Notes: a model not told the origin generated them from the sequence alone. DNA of 36,830 nt from CAVPLM01 sp964497095 (GCA_964497095.1 CAZCCL010000014.1:1-36830); one strand, 5' to 3'. Positions 1-7,219 are shown, counted from the first letter of the stretch. A program made the numbers and translations.

Positions 1-751
1 ATATCCGCATGCGCGTCGCGATCTCGTGCGGAGCGAAGCTGTCCGCGATGGAAGCCACGGCGTACCCAGCTTTGATGACCCCGAGATAGGCCGCCACAGC
101 CTCCAGCGTCATGGGCATGACGATGCCGACACTGGCGCTGCGGGGCAGGCCGGACGCCACCAGACCCCTCGCGAACCGATTCGAGAGCTTGTCCAGCTCT
201 CCGTAGGTGGTCGCTTCGATCCTGCCGCCTTCGGGCTGGTGCAGGATAGCGGGTGTATCCGCGGGCGCCAGGAAACAGCTCTCGGCGATGTTCAAACGGG
301 CCCCGGGGAGCCAACGCGGCGACTCCACACCCGCCCTCAGATCGACGATGGCGGACGGGCTCTTCTTGAACTTGATGTCCAGAGACTCGATGATCTGCTC
401 CCAGAACGCCTCCCGATTGTCCGCGGACCACCGGTGGAGCTGACCGACCGAACCCAGTCCCACCTTGCTGGACAAGGCGGCGATGTTCGAGGCCGAGATC
501 TCGGCATCGGTAGGCATCCACGCGGGGGGCGGACCTTGGGAGGCATCCCAGTCACTGAAGATGAGTGCGTGAATGTGCCTGTGCACCGCGAAGGGTATGT
601 CGGGACTGAGAACCTCGCGGGACACGCGGCCCCAGAGGTCCGCCGCCGGGCCGTCTGGCTTGATCGAGCCGAGCTTCTCGGCCATTTCGCGTGCGGCCTC
701 GGGCTCGAGTCCCAGGTCGCGAAGAGTGTCTGGAGAAATCTCGAGTGGCAC
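1..751 (-). CDS. AMP-binding acyl-CoA/acetyl-CoA synthetase-like enzyme, N-terminal part (cut by window edge)
   Basis: The minus strand reads openly from a GTG at 751 to the window edge (250 codons), preceded by an AGGGGGAG ribosome site about 7 nt upstream. The N-terminal third carries the helical cap typical of acetyl-CoA synthetase-like proteins (FSDWDASQG, then WSADNREAFWEQ), followed by the PRWLPGARLNIAESCF region and the start of the AMP-binding fold (TYGELDKLSNRFARGL, VGIVMPMTLEAVAAYL, IKAGYAVASIADSF). Enzymes of this family adenylate a carboxylate with ATP and transfer it to CoA. The substrate cannot be read because the P-loop and C-terminal domain lie outside the window. The cap resembles plant acyl-activating enzymes of the AAE17/18 type more than short medium-chain ligases. 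The long plus-strand frame over the same DNA has no family features and is a shadow. Confidence 0.85.
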   Translation of the reverse strand, partial: MPLEISPDTLRDLGLEPEAAREMAEKLGSIKPDGPAADLWGRVSREVLSPDIPFAVHRHIHALIFSDWDASQGPPPAWMPTDAEISASNIAALSSKVGLGSVGQLHRWSADNREAFWEQIIESLDIKFKKSPSAIVDLRAGVESPRWLPGARLNIAESCFLAPADTPAILHQPEGGRIEATTYGELDKLSNRFARGLVASGLPRSASVGIVMPMTLEAVAAYLGVIKAGYAVASIADSFAPHEIATRMRI

Positions 752-804
752 GACGGTCTCCCCCTGTCACGCGTGTCTTCGGGCGAACAGCAGCGTAAGC
801 AAGC

Positions 805-815
805 ATTATATTATA
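805..815 (-). promoter_or_regulatory. Twin overlapping -10 hexamers upstream of the AMP-binding gene
   Basis: The minus strand has two overlapping TATAAT hexamers (815-810 and 810-805) in otherwise GC-rich DNA, 55-60 nt upstream of the GTG start at 751. No good -35 is visible at 17 nt. The AT-rich island could also serve the plus strand, but the next plus gene is 200 nt away. Confidence 0.4.
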
Positions 816-1016
816 GAAGCCGGTCGTCCCGCTCTACGGTCGGCACCATGGGCCCACGCGCTGTGCCAGGAGCCTCACCTTCCGGTATTGACCAAGCATC
901 GAAGGAGCGGGCCGGACGTATGATGAACTCAGGCGCGATATGAAGGCAGGCGCGATCCCCTTTGCTACAACGCGAATAGGTGGGTCGACCCGGCTTTTCG
1001 CCCGGAGGTTTGGGGC

Positions 1017-1307
1017 ATGGACCGAGTGGGACCCCTAAACAGACGAGGCAGCATCCTGATGGTTTTGGGGGCCGTCTGCTTGCTCGCGGGTATCCTCCTG
1101 GCCGGCTGTTCCCCTGGAAACGAGACCCTCCACCCCGTCAAAGTCCACAACCTGTGGGGTTACATCGACATAACAGGAAAGACCGTCATCGAACCGCTGT
1201 ACCATACGGCGTCCGTGTTCTCCGACGGGCTGGCGTATGTAAGCGACTTGAACGGCTGGAGCTGCAAACATAGGGGCGGCAAGACTATCTTCTACGCCGA
1301 CTACTAG
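1017..1307 (+). CDS. Small lipoprotein with a single WG-type repeat
   Basis: The 96-aa protein starts at an ATG with GGAGG 8 nt upstream. Residues 12-31 form a signal peptide ending in the lipobox LLAGC, so Cys31 should be lipidated and the protein anchored outside the membrane. Residues 43-74 (VHNLWGYIDITGKTVIEPLY and on to GLAYV) are a clear WG repeat, the beta-structured unit normally found in several tandem copies. Only one copy is present and the reading frame ends 20 residues later with a Cys/Lys-rich stretch, so this is either a minimal member or a truncated gene. It lies 18 nt before a cysteine hydrolase gene and is probably cotranscribed with it. The function is unknown. Confidence 0.65.
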   Translation: MDRVGPLNRRGSILMVLGAVCLLAGILLAGCSPGNETLHPVKVHNLWGYIDITGKTVIEPLYHTASVFSDGLAYVSDLNGWSCKHRGGKTIFYADY

Positions 1308-1325
1308 AGGAGCGGAGGTCTTTTG

Positions 1326-2006
1326 GTGGTGGAGTTCGATCTGGTCCCTGAGCGGGCCGCCCTCTTGAACATAGACCTGCAGGAGTGTTTTGTCCGAGAC
1401 TCGCCCGTCTATGCGCCTGACGGGCCCGCCGTAGTGGAGCGACTCAACCGGCTGGGTGTCGTCTGTCGGAGGGCCGGCATCGCAGTCATCCATACGCGAC
1501 TCGTTCTACGACCAGACGGCTCCGACCTGGGGCTCCTCGGTGAGACCTCTCCGCCCGCCCGAGCCGGCCTCTTCAACGAGGGCACGCCGTCCGCACAACT
1601 GGATGAAGAGCTCGTCGTTCGGGAGGGGGATATCATCCTCGACAAGCCCAGATTCGGGGCCTTCTTCGGCACCGACCTCGAAGAGATCTTGCGCGGGCGG
1701 GGCATCGACACCCTGATCATCGGCGGCGTGGTCACCAACGTCTGCTGTGAGACCACCGCCCGGGAGGCGATGCAACGAGAATTCCGCGTGTTCTTCTTGA
1801 GTAACGGCACAGCCACGGCGAACATGGGTGGGGTGTCGGCGGCTGAGCTGCAGAGAACCTCCCTGGCGACACTGGGCTTCCTCTTCGGCCAAGTGATCAC
1901 CGTCGACGAGATGATCGAGAAGATCGAGCTCGCGGAGCGAAGGGGCGCGCGTGACCAGGCGGAGGGGATCGACTCGCCAGCCGGGCCGGAATCCGGTGCA
2001 CCCTAA
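1326..2006 (+). CDS. Isochorismatase-family cysteine hydrolase
   Basis: About 226 aa. A GTG at 1326 is preferred because GGAGG (1314-1318) then sits 7 nt away; a TTG at 1323 and a GTG at 1329 are alternatives. Numbering from the TTG, the family catalytic triad is visible: Asp18 in LLNIDLQECF, Lys108 in DKPRFGAFFGT and Cys141 in GVVTNVCCETTAREA, with the usual cis-peptide region GGVVTN before it. Members hydrolyse amides such as nicotinamide, N-carbamoylsarcosine or ureidoacrylate, or the isochorismate ether bond. The sequence does not identify the substrate. The C-terminal 30 residues are polar and probably disordered. It follows the WG lipoprotein closely and likely shares its transcript. 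Confidence 0.85.
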   Translation: MVEFDLVPERAALLNIDLQECFVRDSPVYAPDGPAVVERLNRLGVVCRRAGIAVIHTRLVLRPDGSDLGLLGETSPPARAGLFNEGTPSAQLDEELVVREGDIILDKPRFGAFFGTDLEEILRGRGIDTLIIGGVVTNVCCETTAREAMQREFRVFFLSNGTATANMGGVSAAELQRTSLATLGFLFGQVITVDEMIEKIELAERRGARDQAEGIDSPAGPESGAP

Positions 2007-2286
2007 GTGCCGCAGGCGGTTCGGGTCAGCTCACTCGTTCTTGACTGCCGCGTCGGAGCGCTCGTCCTCCTTGACCTTCTTGTCGGCCTCCCGCGCCGCG
2101 TCGGCACCCCATGGGCCCGAGTTCCTCGACAAGTTCCCCGTCATAGGTGTGCCTGTCGAATGACGCTGTAACCAGAGCTGCAGATCGGCGTTTCACCAGC
2201 GACTCACGTCGCCCGCGTGCCGATTAGCGCAGACCGTGCGACAATAGAGGCTGAGCTTCTTCAGTACTAGTGAGGAGAGTAGTCGG

Positions 2287-2580
2287 ATGCCTAGCTGGAT
2301 AGGCCCCTGGGAGATCATCATCGTCGTCGTCATCATCCTACTCATCTTCGGGGGTAGGTTGCTGCCACGGCTCGGCTCTTCGTTCGGTCGTTCGGTCGTA
2401 GGCCTCAAGAAAGGCCTCAAGGAAGGCCAAGAGGAGTTTACGACGGCGATCAAGGAAGATACGCCGGCGGATACCAAGGCCGACGCCAAGGCCGAGAGCA
2501 GTTCCGCCGATACCGCGGCGAAAGTGGAGAACCGCGTCGACGAGACCGCCGCTGAGGCTGAGAAGACCAAGCAGAGCTGA
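2287..2580 (+). CDS. tatA: Sec-independent (Tat) translocase subunit TatA/TatE
   Basis: The 97-aa protein has the standard TatA plan: a short periplasmic start (MPSWIGPWEI), one transmembrane helix at residues 8-20, the hinge FGG at 21-23, and an amphipathic helix (LPRLGSSFGRSVVGLKKGLK) at 26-45. A charged Ala/Glu/Lys-rich tail follows. TatA subunits polymerise around TatC to let folded twin-arginine proteins cross the membrane. No tatC or tatB is next to it, as is common when tatA stands alone. The ribosome site GAGGAG lies 7-12 nt before the ATG. The 280 bp upstream contain no supported gene. Confidence 0.93.
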   Translation: MPSWIGPWEIIIVVVIILLIFGGRLLPRLGSSFGRSVVGLKKGLKEGQEEFTTAIKEDTPADTKADAKAESSSADTAAKVENRVDETAAEAEKTKQS

Positions 2581-2645
2581 CGATCCGATTATCCCGGGCT
2601 CCAAGAGAGTCGCGGGGGCTGAGTGATCTCTGCACGTGATGTGCC

Positions 2646-2670
2646 CCCCGGCGTTTCCTGCGTCCCGGGG
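2646..2670. terminator. Candidate hairpin downstream of tatA
   Basis: CCCCGG (2646-2651) can pair with CCGGGG (2665-2670) across a 13-nt loop, 65 nt after the tatA stop. There is no U-tract, so it is at best a GC-only, Rho-assisted stop. Confidence 0.3.
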
Positions 2671-2801
2671 ATGGCCCGCACTGAGTCGAATCCCGGCTAC
2701 GAGATTCCTCCCCGCATGAGTGACTGTAGACCGCGGTGGACTCCACACCGCCGGACGGAGACATCGTACTGATCAAGCAGCGCGCGGGAGGAGTCACGAC
2801 G

Positions 2802-3269
2802 ATGAAGGTCCAAGTCCCCGGCCGAGACGACCTGGTGATCGAGAACGTGGTGCTCGACGTGAACGGCACAGTCGCGCTGGACGGAAAGCTCCTCGAGGGG
2901 GTAGTCGACAGGATCGGTCGGCTCCGGGAGCTGACAAGGGTCGTGATAGTCACGGCCGATACGCACGGCGGAGCCGTCCGCCTAGGAGAGGATCTGGGCT
3001 TGGAGGTGATGGTCCTCAACGCAGGTGAAGGCGCTCCTCAGAAGCTGCAGTCTCTGCACCGCCTGGGTCTGGATACGACGGCGGCCATCGGCAATGGCTC
3101 TAACGACGCGCTCATGCTCGAGCAAAGCGCCCTGGGGATATGTGTGATGGGAAGAGAGGGCGCTTCCACGGAGGCGCTTCTCAAGGCCGACATCGTCGTC
3201 ACCGACGTCTGCGACGCCCTCGACCTCCTCTTGAATCCCCGACGGATCACGGCGACCCTGCGGACGTGA
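2802..3269 (+). CDS. HAD-superfamily 'soluble P-type ATPase' (COG4087-like)
   Basis: The 155-aa protein starts at the ATG 8 nt after GGAGGAG; a longer frame from 2736 lacks a ribosome site. HAD motifs are in order: nucleophile Asp19 in VVLDVNGTVALDG, Thr51 in VVIVTADTHGG, Lys81, and IGNGSND (96-102). The C-terminal part (LKADIVVTDVCDALDLLLNP) matches the end of a P-type ATPase phosphorylation domain. The protein is therefore the catalytic P-domain of a P-type ATPase without transporter segments. In this family the DxDGT motif is commonly DxNGT, so it lacks the usual second acid for fast phosphatase turnover. The physiological substrate is unknown. It stands alone, 220 bp after tatA. Confidence 0.82.
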   Translation: MKVQVPGRDDLVIENVVLDVNGTVALDGKLLEGVVDRIGRLRELTRVVIVTADTHGGAVRLGEDLGLEVMVLNAGEGAPQKLQSLHRLGLDTTAAIGNGSNDALMLEQSALGICVMGREGASTEALLKADIVVTDVCDALDLLLNPRRITATLRT

Positions 3270-3440
3270 GGCACGTCCCGTCGAAACATGAGGATTCGCA
3301 GGAGAAGAACGAACCTACCATGACAGCCGTGACGGGACACCCGGCCTCGCCACAACCTCCCGCCAGAAAGCAGGGCGCATAGTCCGGCGCTCACCTGGGA
3401 AAGGATTTCCAAGGCACCCTACCACCAGGCGAAAGAATCG

Positions 3441-3662
3441 ATGAACGAATTGTCGGAAATGACTCCTGGCGAACTGGAAGAATACCTGTCCAAATTGAGG
3501 GCAGACCTCGAAGAGATCGAGGAAGAAAGGATGTTCGTCCTCGGTCAGACCGGTCTTCACTTGTCCGCAAGTGAGGTCGGCAAGTATGAGGCGGACGTCA
3601 ACAGGCTGAAGGCAAGGATCGAGGAAGCCGAGCAAGCGGCTGGCGCCAAGCGAGCGGACTAG
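3441..3662 (+). CDS. Small coiled-coil protein, 73 aa
   Basis: This short acidic protein is almost entirely helical, with heptad-like segments MTPGELEEYLSKLRADLEEI and YEADVNRLKARIEEAEQAAG separated by a hydrophobic turn (MFVLGQTGLHLS). A weak AGGCGAAAG ribosome site precedes the ATG. I recognise no family. Composition and codon use are consistent with a real gene. The 170 bp before it show nothing else. Confidence 0.55.
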   Translation: MNELSEMTPGELEEYLSKLRADLEEIEEERMFVLGQTGLHLSASEVGKYEADVNRLKARIEEAEQAAGAKRAD

Positions 3663-3807
3663 GGACTTCCGACTTCTACTGGAATCTGAGCGCCTTGGTC
3701 ACGGTGGTCCCCGCCGCCCGGCGCGCAGGCAGAACCGACCCGATTGCAGTCACCCGGAGTCGGCTTCAAGTCGAGCCCACCTACTCGTGCCCTCGGCGCA
3801 GAGAAAC

Positions 3808-3836
3808 TCGACGCTCCCTCCGTCTGCCGCTAGTAT
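3808..3836 (+). promoter_or_regulatory. Candidate sigma70-type promoter of trmO
   Basis: TCGACG (3808-3813) and TAGTAT (3831-3836) are spaced 17 bp apart, about 50 nt before the trmO start. Confidence 0.45.
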
Positions 3837-3884
3837 TGGTGACCGACCACTGGATGAGGACCCGACCTCAAAGGAGCCCCGGCT

Positions 3885-4388
3885 ATGTCCTTCACGTTCA
3901 CGCCCATCGGAGTGATCCGAAGTGAGCATGCGCGCGCAGCCTCCACTCCCATCCAGCCGGTCTTCGCAGAGGGTTGCCGGGGCAGAGCAGAGCTCTCGCC
4001 CGAGTACGTCGACGGACTACGCGATCTGGAGGGCTTCTCGCACATCTACCTGATCTATGTGTTCGACCGGGCAGAGACGGCGAAGCTTCTGGTCCGCCCC
4101 TTCCTTGACGAAAAGGTGCGCGGTGTCTTCGCCACCCGGGCTCCCGTCAGGCCGAATCCCATCGGCCTCAGCATCGTGGAGCTCCTCGGGATCGAGTGGA
4201 ACACACTCTTGCTCGACGGCGTAGACGTCCTGGATGGGACGCCCCTACTCGATATCAAGCCCTATTCGGCGCGTTTCGACCGCGTCGAGAACACGCGCAA
4301 CGGGTGGCAGGACGGTATCGACGACGCGACCGCCGCCCGGCGCGGTCGCCGTGAGCACGATCCGGCGTCCGGTACCGCCGGAGAATGA
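3885..4388 (+). CDS. trmO: tRNA (adenine-N6)-methyltransferase TrmO/TsaA family
   Basis: The 167-aa protein starts with FTFTPIGVIRSEH and continues with the family blocks LRDLEGFSHIYLIYVFDRAE, GVFATRAPVRPNPIGLSIVE and VDVLDGTPLLDIKPY. This is the TrmO (YaeB/TsaA/VirR) beta-barrel methyltransferase, which in E. coli methylates N6 of t6A37 in some threonine tRNAs using S-adenosylmethionine. It consists of the core domain only, without the C-terminal extension of the E. coli enzyme, as in short bacterial and archaeal members; those may have other substrates. AAAGGAG lies 9 nt before the ATG. It stands alone behind its own candidate promoter. Confidence 0.9.
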   Translation: MSFTFTPIGVIRSEHARAASTPIQPVFAEGCRGRAELSPEYVDGLRDLEGFSHIYLIYVFDRAETAKLLVRPFLDEKVRGVFATRAPVRPNPIGLSIVELLGIEWNTLLLDGVDVLDGTPLLDIKPYSARFDRVENTRNGWQDGIDDATAARRGRREHDPASGTAGE

Positions 4389-4494
4389 CGGGAGACCCGC
4401 GAGTGCAGGCGTCCAGTCACCCGATGACAGCCCCGAGGCAACTATCGGCTGTCGAGCCGGCGGAGGTCGGGAATGTGGCTTGGACCGGGTACAG

Positions 4495-4695
4495 ATGTTC
4501 TCGGTCGCCGTGGGGGTCGCCCTTGGCACGGTGATGGTGGTCTTCGGAGCCATGGCCGCCTCGTGGCCGGGATTGCTCCTCATCATCGTCGGCGTCGTGG
4601 TCTTCGGCAATGGCGTCTGGTTCGTCTTCGATGCAAGACGACGGATGGGGCGGCGGCGGGACGAGCGGAGAGAGCCGGGATCCACCGAGCGGTGA
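4495..4695 (+). CDS. Small two-helix membrane protein, 66 aa
   Basis: Two hydrophobic segments (FSVAVGVALGTVMVVFGAMA and LLLIIVGVVVFGNGVWFVF) are joined by a short loop and followed by a strongly basic cytoplasmic tail (RRRMGRRRDERR). The GGAGG at 4463-4467 is too far from this ATG; a TTG at 4480 lies 12 nt from it and would add five residues. The start is therefore uncertain. I recognise no family. Confidence 0.5.
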   Translation: MFSVAVGVALGTVMVVFGAMAASWPGLLLIIVGVVVFGNGVWFVFDARRRMGRRRDERREPGSTER

Positions 4696-4698
4696 AGT

Positions 4699-4833
4699 GT
4701 GGAATGCAGTATCAAGACGTGCGCTGAGCGGGCGGGCGACTACTGTTACGAATGCGCGAAATACCCTTGCACTCGGCTGCGGCGGCGCCGTGTCTGTGCA
4801 CCGCGAGGAGTGCATCTACTGCGGCCGCAGTAG
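4699..4833 (+). pseudogene. Relic of a DUF3795 cysteine-rich protein
   Basis: Immediately after the preceding stop, in the same frame, 44 codons contain CSIKTCAERAGDYCYECAKY followed by PCTRL. This is the second cysteine cluster of DUF3795 proteins, which normally have an upstream CG.YCG.C block that is absent here. After the cluster the frame degenerates into Arg-rich sequence. A plus-one shift recovers a HREECIYCGR stretch resembling the zinc-ribbon-like end. I read this as a 5'-truncated, frameshifted remnant. A genuine 44-aa Cys-rich peptide starting at the GTG (4699) is the alternative, but the ribosome site is poor. Confidence 0.4.
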
Positions 4834-4897
4834 AGAACGACCCACCTCACAGCAACCCGTCCGAGTCATGCGGCTAGGTTTTCAACGCTGTCGACCC

Positions 4898-5569
4898 TCA
4901 CTGCGGGTAGACGGCCCATTCGATCGGATACGGGCTTCCGTAGCCCTCGGTGGCATCCTCTGTAGCCTGGTCTGCGAATGTAACCAGACCACTGGCGTCG
5001 GCCGCGTTGGTCATGCCCCATTCCGTACCTACCGCCCACTTGAAAGAACCCGGGAGATCGGGCATCAGCGCCAGCGGAAAGACAAAGGTGACGGTCGATC
5101 CGGATACGTCAGGCAGCCCTTCCACTGGCGTGCTCTTGCCTGATCCACGGTCGAAGACGTCGGGGCGCCATTCGGAGCCATCGAGCCTGACACGAGGCAT
5201 GTAGAGATGATTGCCCTGCTCGTCCGCGATGAAGAGTGTGTAGATGAGCCACTCACTCCCTCCGTCGGCAGCGGTGGCCGACACCAGCTCGGAAGGTATG
5301 GGATCCACCTGTTGCACAGCCAGGGTCAAGTCCGTCTCCGACAGATAGATGCCTGCCGCGGTGATGTCCGCCACTCGTGCGCCCGCGGGCGGCTTCTGGC
5401 CTTCTCCATCCCTCACATCGCCCTCAACGTCGCTAATCACTGCCGCATCCGCCGGGAGCCCACTCTCACTCGCGAGAGAACCGGCCGATCCCGTGTCGGA
5501 CGATCCACACCCACCCACAGCGATTAGAAGGATCCCGAGGACAACGACTACGCATCTGGCTATCGACAC
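4898..5569 (-). CDS. Secreted lipoprotein with beta-sandwich-like body
   Basis: The 223-aa protein starts at a GTG with GGAGG 7 nt upstream. Residues 5-21 form a lipoprotein signal ending in IAVGGC (Cys21 lipidated), followed by a Ser/Gly-rich linker. The body has alternating beta strands: ADITAAGIYLSETDLTLAVQ, then WLIYTLFIADEQGNHLYMPR, then GSTVTFVFPLALMPD. The layout recalls DOMON/CBM9-type sandwiches that begin with a D-x-x-GD motif (here DVEGDVRDGEG). The family is not recognised with certainty. It is expected on the outer face of the membrane. An inverted repeat overlaps the presumed promoter. Confidence 0.75.
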   Translation of the reverse strand: MSIARCVVVVLGILLIAVGGCGSSDTGSAGSLASESGLPADAAVISDVEGDVRDGEGQKPPAGARVADITAAGIYLSETDLTLAVQQVDPIPSELVSATAADGGSEWLIYTLFIADEQGNHLYMPRVRLDGSEWRPDVFDRGSGKSTPVEGLPDVSGSTVTFVFPLALMPDLPGSFKWAVGTEWGMTNAADASGLVTFADQATEDATEGYGSPYPIEWAVYPQ

Positions 5570-5590
5570 GACCCGACCTCCCGTCTCTCG

Positions 5591-5611
5591 GACTGTCTAC
5601 CGGCGACAGTC
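5591..5611. promoter_or_regulatory. Perfect inverted repeat upstream of the lipoprotein gene
   Basis: GACTGTC (5591-5597) and GACAGTC (5605-5611) are perfect 7-bp arms around a 7-bp centre, ending 22 nt upstream of the GTG at 5569. On the minus strand a TAGACA hexamer overlaps one arm. The site could be an operator or a leader hairpin. The rest of the 317-bp gap (5570-5886) holds the hairpin and short tandem repeat listed separately. Confidence 0.4.
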
Positions 5612-5781
5612 GTGTGTGATGTGCCCACTCTACCCTGATGCGCAAGCTCTTGCCCACAGCCCACCGGGAGTCGCGGCCGGCACACGCTACCCCGCGCCGC
5701 CGGTATGAACAAAGTCGGGCTCTGAAGCCCCTCCCGCCGCACCACGATGCAGGCGATGACCGTGCTCGACTTCATACCGAC

Positions 5782-5815
5782 GAGAAGCCCGGTCTATCGC
5801 TGGACCGGGCTTCTC
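5782..5815. terminator. Strong 13-bp perfect hairpin (bidirectional terminator candidate)
   Basis: GAGAAGCCCGGTC (5782-5794) pairs perfectly with GACCGGGCTTCTC (5803-5815) across an 8-nt loop. It lies 72 nt downstream of the membrane-protein stop at 5887 (minus strand) and upstream of the lipoprotein gene. There is no U-tract, as in many actinobacterial terminators. Confidence 0.6.
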
Positions 5816-5861
5816 CGAAAAGCGCTCGATCAGAGTGGGACGCACGCGCCCAGGTCTGGGC

Positions 5862-5885
5862 GTCGCGGTCGCGGTCGCGGTCGGG
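5862..5885. repeat. Hexanucleotide tandem repeat, GTCGCG x3 plus a degenerate unit
   Basis: Three exact GTCGCG units are followed by GTCGGG and GTC, directly after the stop of the minus-strand membrane protein gene. It is noncoding in the gene frame and a likely slippage site. Confidence 0.7.
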
Positions 5886-5886
5886 G

Positions 5887-6360
5887 TCAGGCTGTGTTTG
5901 GCTCGGCTTTCCTCCGCCAGAACAGCACCACCGCGCCCACGATAATAAAGGCTATTCCGGTCACGAGCATACCCACACCGGCCACGATAGCTACAGTCGT
6001 AAGACCGAATGACGCCACTGCGAGATACAGATAGTTCTCCAAGTTCAGCGCCTGAGCATAGGTCAACTGCTCGGGGTTCGTCGGGTCGAATCTTCCCCCC
6101 CCGAGGACCTCGTTGTATGTGCCCATCTCGTGGCGGTGCTCCCTGACCAAGTCCCCGGCGGCTTGGGCTTCCGCCGCGGTATCAATGACCTCGCCTGCCG
6201 CGATCTGCTCGTCGGAAAGCGTCAGGGTGATCTGCTCCCTGTCCATCGCTTCTTGGAGGTACGCCTGCTTACTCTCACCGATTGCGATGAACGTGACGCC
6301 GAGGGCCAGATTCACCACTCCCAGCACGATCACCACTACTGCCAGAATCTTCTTGATCAT
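5887..6360 (-). CDS. Small integral membrane protein of the type often mislabelled 'LigA-like'
   Basis: The 157-aa protein has an N-terminal hydrophobic helix (residues 4-28), a polar domain of about 75 residues (ITLTLSDEQIAAGEVIDTAA and on to YAQALNLENYLYLAV), and two C-terminal hydrophobic segments ending in FWRRK. The architecture and phrases resemble actinobacterial membrane proteins that databases mislabel as aromatic ring-opening dioxygenase LigA; no dioxygenase motif is present. A near-consensus promoter lies 160 nt upstream and a strong hairpin 72 nt downstream, so it is a single-gene transcript. It is divergent from the Rrf2 regulator, which may control it. Confidence 0.7.
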   Translation of the reverse strand: MIKKILAVVVIVLGVVNLALGVTFIAIGESKQAYLQEAMDREQITLTLSDEQIAAGEVIDTAAEAQAAGDLVREHRHEMGTYNEVLGGGRFDPTNPEQLTYAQALNLENYLYLAVASFGLTTVAIVAGVGMLVTGIAFIIVGAVVLFWRRKAEPNTA

Positions 6361-6522
6361 ACCGTCCCACTCCTTTGCCTTGCGGTTACTATCCTCGCCC
6401 TCTGGCGTCCTCGCCCTCTGGAGCCCAGAGAAACGATTCTGAGCCCTTCCCTATCGCCGGAGCACCGGAGAGAAACCTCCTCAGCTCACACGCTGGAAGA
6501 CGGCTCTGTGTCTGTGCCAGCC

Positions 6523-6551
6523 TTTATACATGAGTAAGATGTGTATGTCAA
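6523..6551 (-). promoter_or_regulatory. Near-consensus sigma70 promoter for the membrane protein gene
   Basis: On the minus strand, TTGACA (6551-6546) and TATAAA (6528-6523) are separated by exactly 17 bp. It is back-to-back with the Rrf2 promoter, so an Rrf2 site here could act on both. Confidence 0.75.
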
Positions 6552-6557
6552 GTATTA

Positions 6558-6586
6558 TTATCATGTTATTATGGACGTGCTACTAT
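6558..6586 (+). promoter_or_regulatory. Candidate promoter of the Rrf2 regulator gene
   Basis: TTATCA (6558-6563) and TACTAT (6581-6586) with 17-bp spacing sit in an AT-rich island about 50 nt before the start codon. Confidence 0.5.
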
Positions 6587-6639
6587 ATTGGAGGCAGAAC
6601 CTGTGATGTACTCCTAAAGAATCGGGGCTCACGGCCATG

Positions 6640-7074
6640 ATGGCGATCTCCACCAAGGGGCGGTACTCCGTCAGGATACTGGCGCTGATGGCCTCCAAAC
6701 CAAGGGGCCACTTGTTCACCAAGCACGAGATCGCCGAGGCTGAACTGATCTCCCCGGCCTACGTGCAACAGCTCATGATGACGCTTAGGGCGGCGGAGCT
6801 TGTGAACAGTCACAGGGGCAAGGTCGGCGGGTTCACTCTTGCCAAGGACCCTTCGTCGATAACGGTCTCGGAGGTCCTCAGGGCCAGTGAAGGCCCGATA
6901 GTGATGGCTCCCTGCCTGGGCATGGAGGGTTGCGAACGGGAACCGGGGTGCACTACCAAAGCCTTGTGGAAGAGGGCGGGCGAGCTCCTCGACGACCTCT
7001 TCGGCAGCGTGACGATCGCCGACCTGGTCGGCCAGGACGCAGACGGACTCTTCCAGGTAGTCGGGGACAGCTAG
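6640..7074 (+). CDS. Rrf2-family transcriptional regulator with IscR-type Fe-S cysteines
   Basis: The 144-aa winged-helix protein opens with ISTKGRYSVRILALMA and carries the recognition helix region ISPAYVQQLMMTLRAAELV and the wing GKVGGFTLA. The three cysteines C92, C98 and C104 (numbered from the second of two adjacent ATGs, 6640) have C-X5-C-X5-C spacing, the same spacing and numbering as E. coli IscR, which ligates a [2Fe-2S] cluster. It is therefore expected to sense iron-sulfur status, oxygen or NO and bind DNA as a dimer. No isc or suf genes are adjacent. The divergent neighbour is a membrane protein gene with overlapping promoter DNA, the obvious candidate target. The ribosome site is weak. 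Confidence 0.88.
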   Translation: MAISTKGRYSVRILALMASKPRGHLFTKHEIAEAELISPAYVQQLMMTLRAAELVNSHRGKVGGFTLAKDPSSITVSEVLRASEGPIVMAPCLGMEGCEREPGCTTKALWKRAGELLDDLFGSVTIADLVGQDADGLFQVVGDS

Positions 7075-7154
7075 ATAGTACGCCCGCAGGTGGCTCTCGA
7101 CAGCTTTCTACATCGCGCGGGTGCATTCTCGTCCACGCGCACGCGTGAGCGCAG

Positions 7155-7160
7155 TACAAT
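7155..7160 (+). promoter_or_regulatory. Possible -10 (TACAAT) of the kinase gene
   Basis: TACAAT lies 60 nt before the kinase start. The -35 position is poor (TCCACG at 17 bp), so the site is tentative. Confidence 0.3.
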
Positions 7161-7219
7161 GGGGGGTGCGGCTTCGCTAGAGGTCGTCTAACCACAGCGC
7201 GAAGCAGGGGGAGATCCGT

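Noticed and set aside
26..943. 305-codon plus-strand open frame at the left edge
   Set aside because: The opposite strand reads as a clear AMP-binding enzyme with ribosome site and family motifs; the plus frame has Arg/Gly-biased composition typical of an antisense shadow.
2031..2144. 37-aa minus-strand frame (acidic/basic tail) after the cysteine hydrolase
   Set aside because: No ribosome site and only a hydrophilic tail; an adjacent frame also looks protein-like, so it may be a gene relic, but evidence is too thin for a feature.
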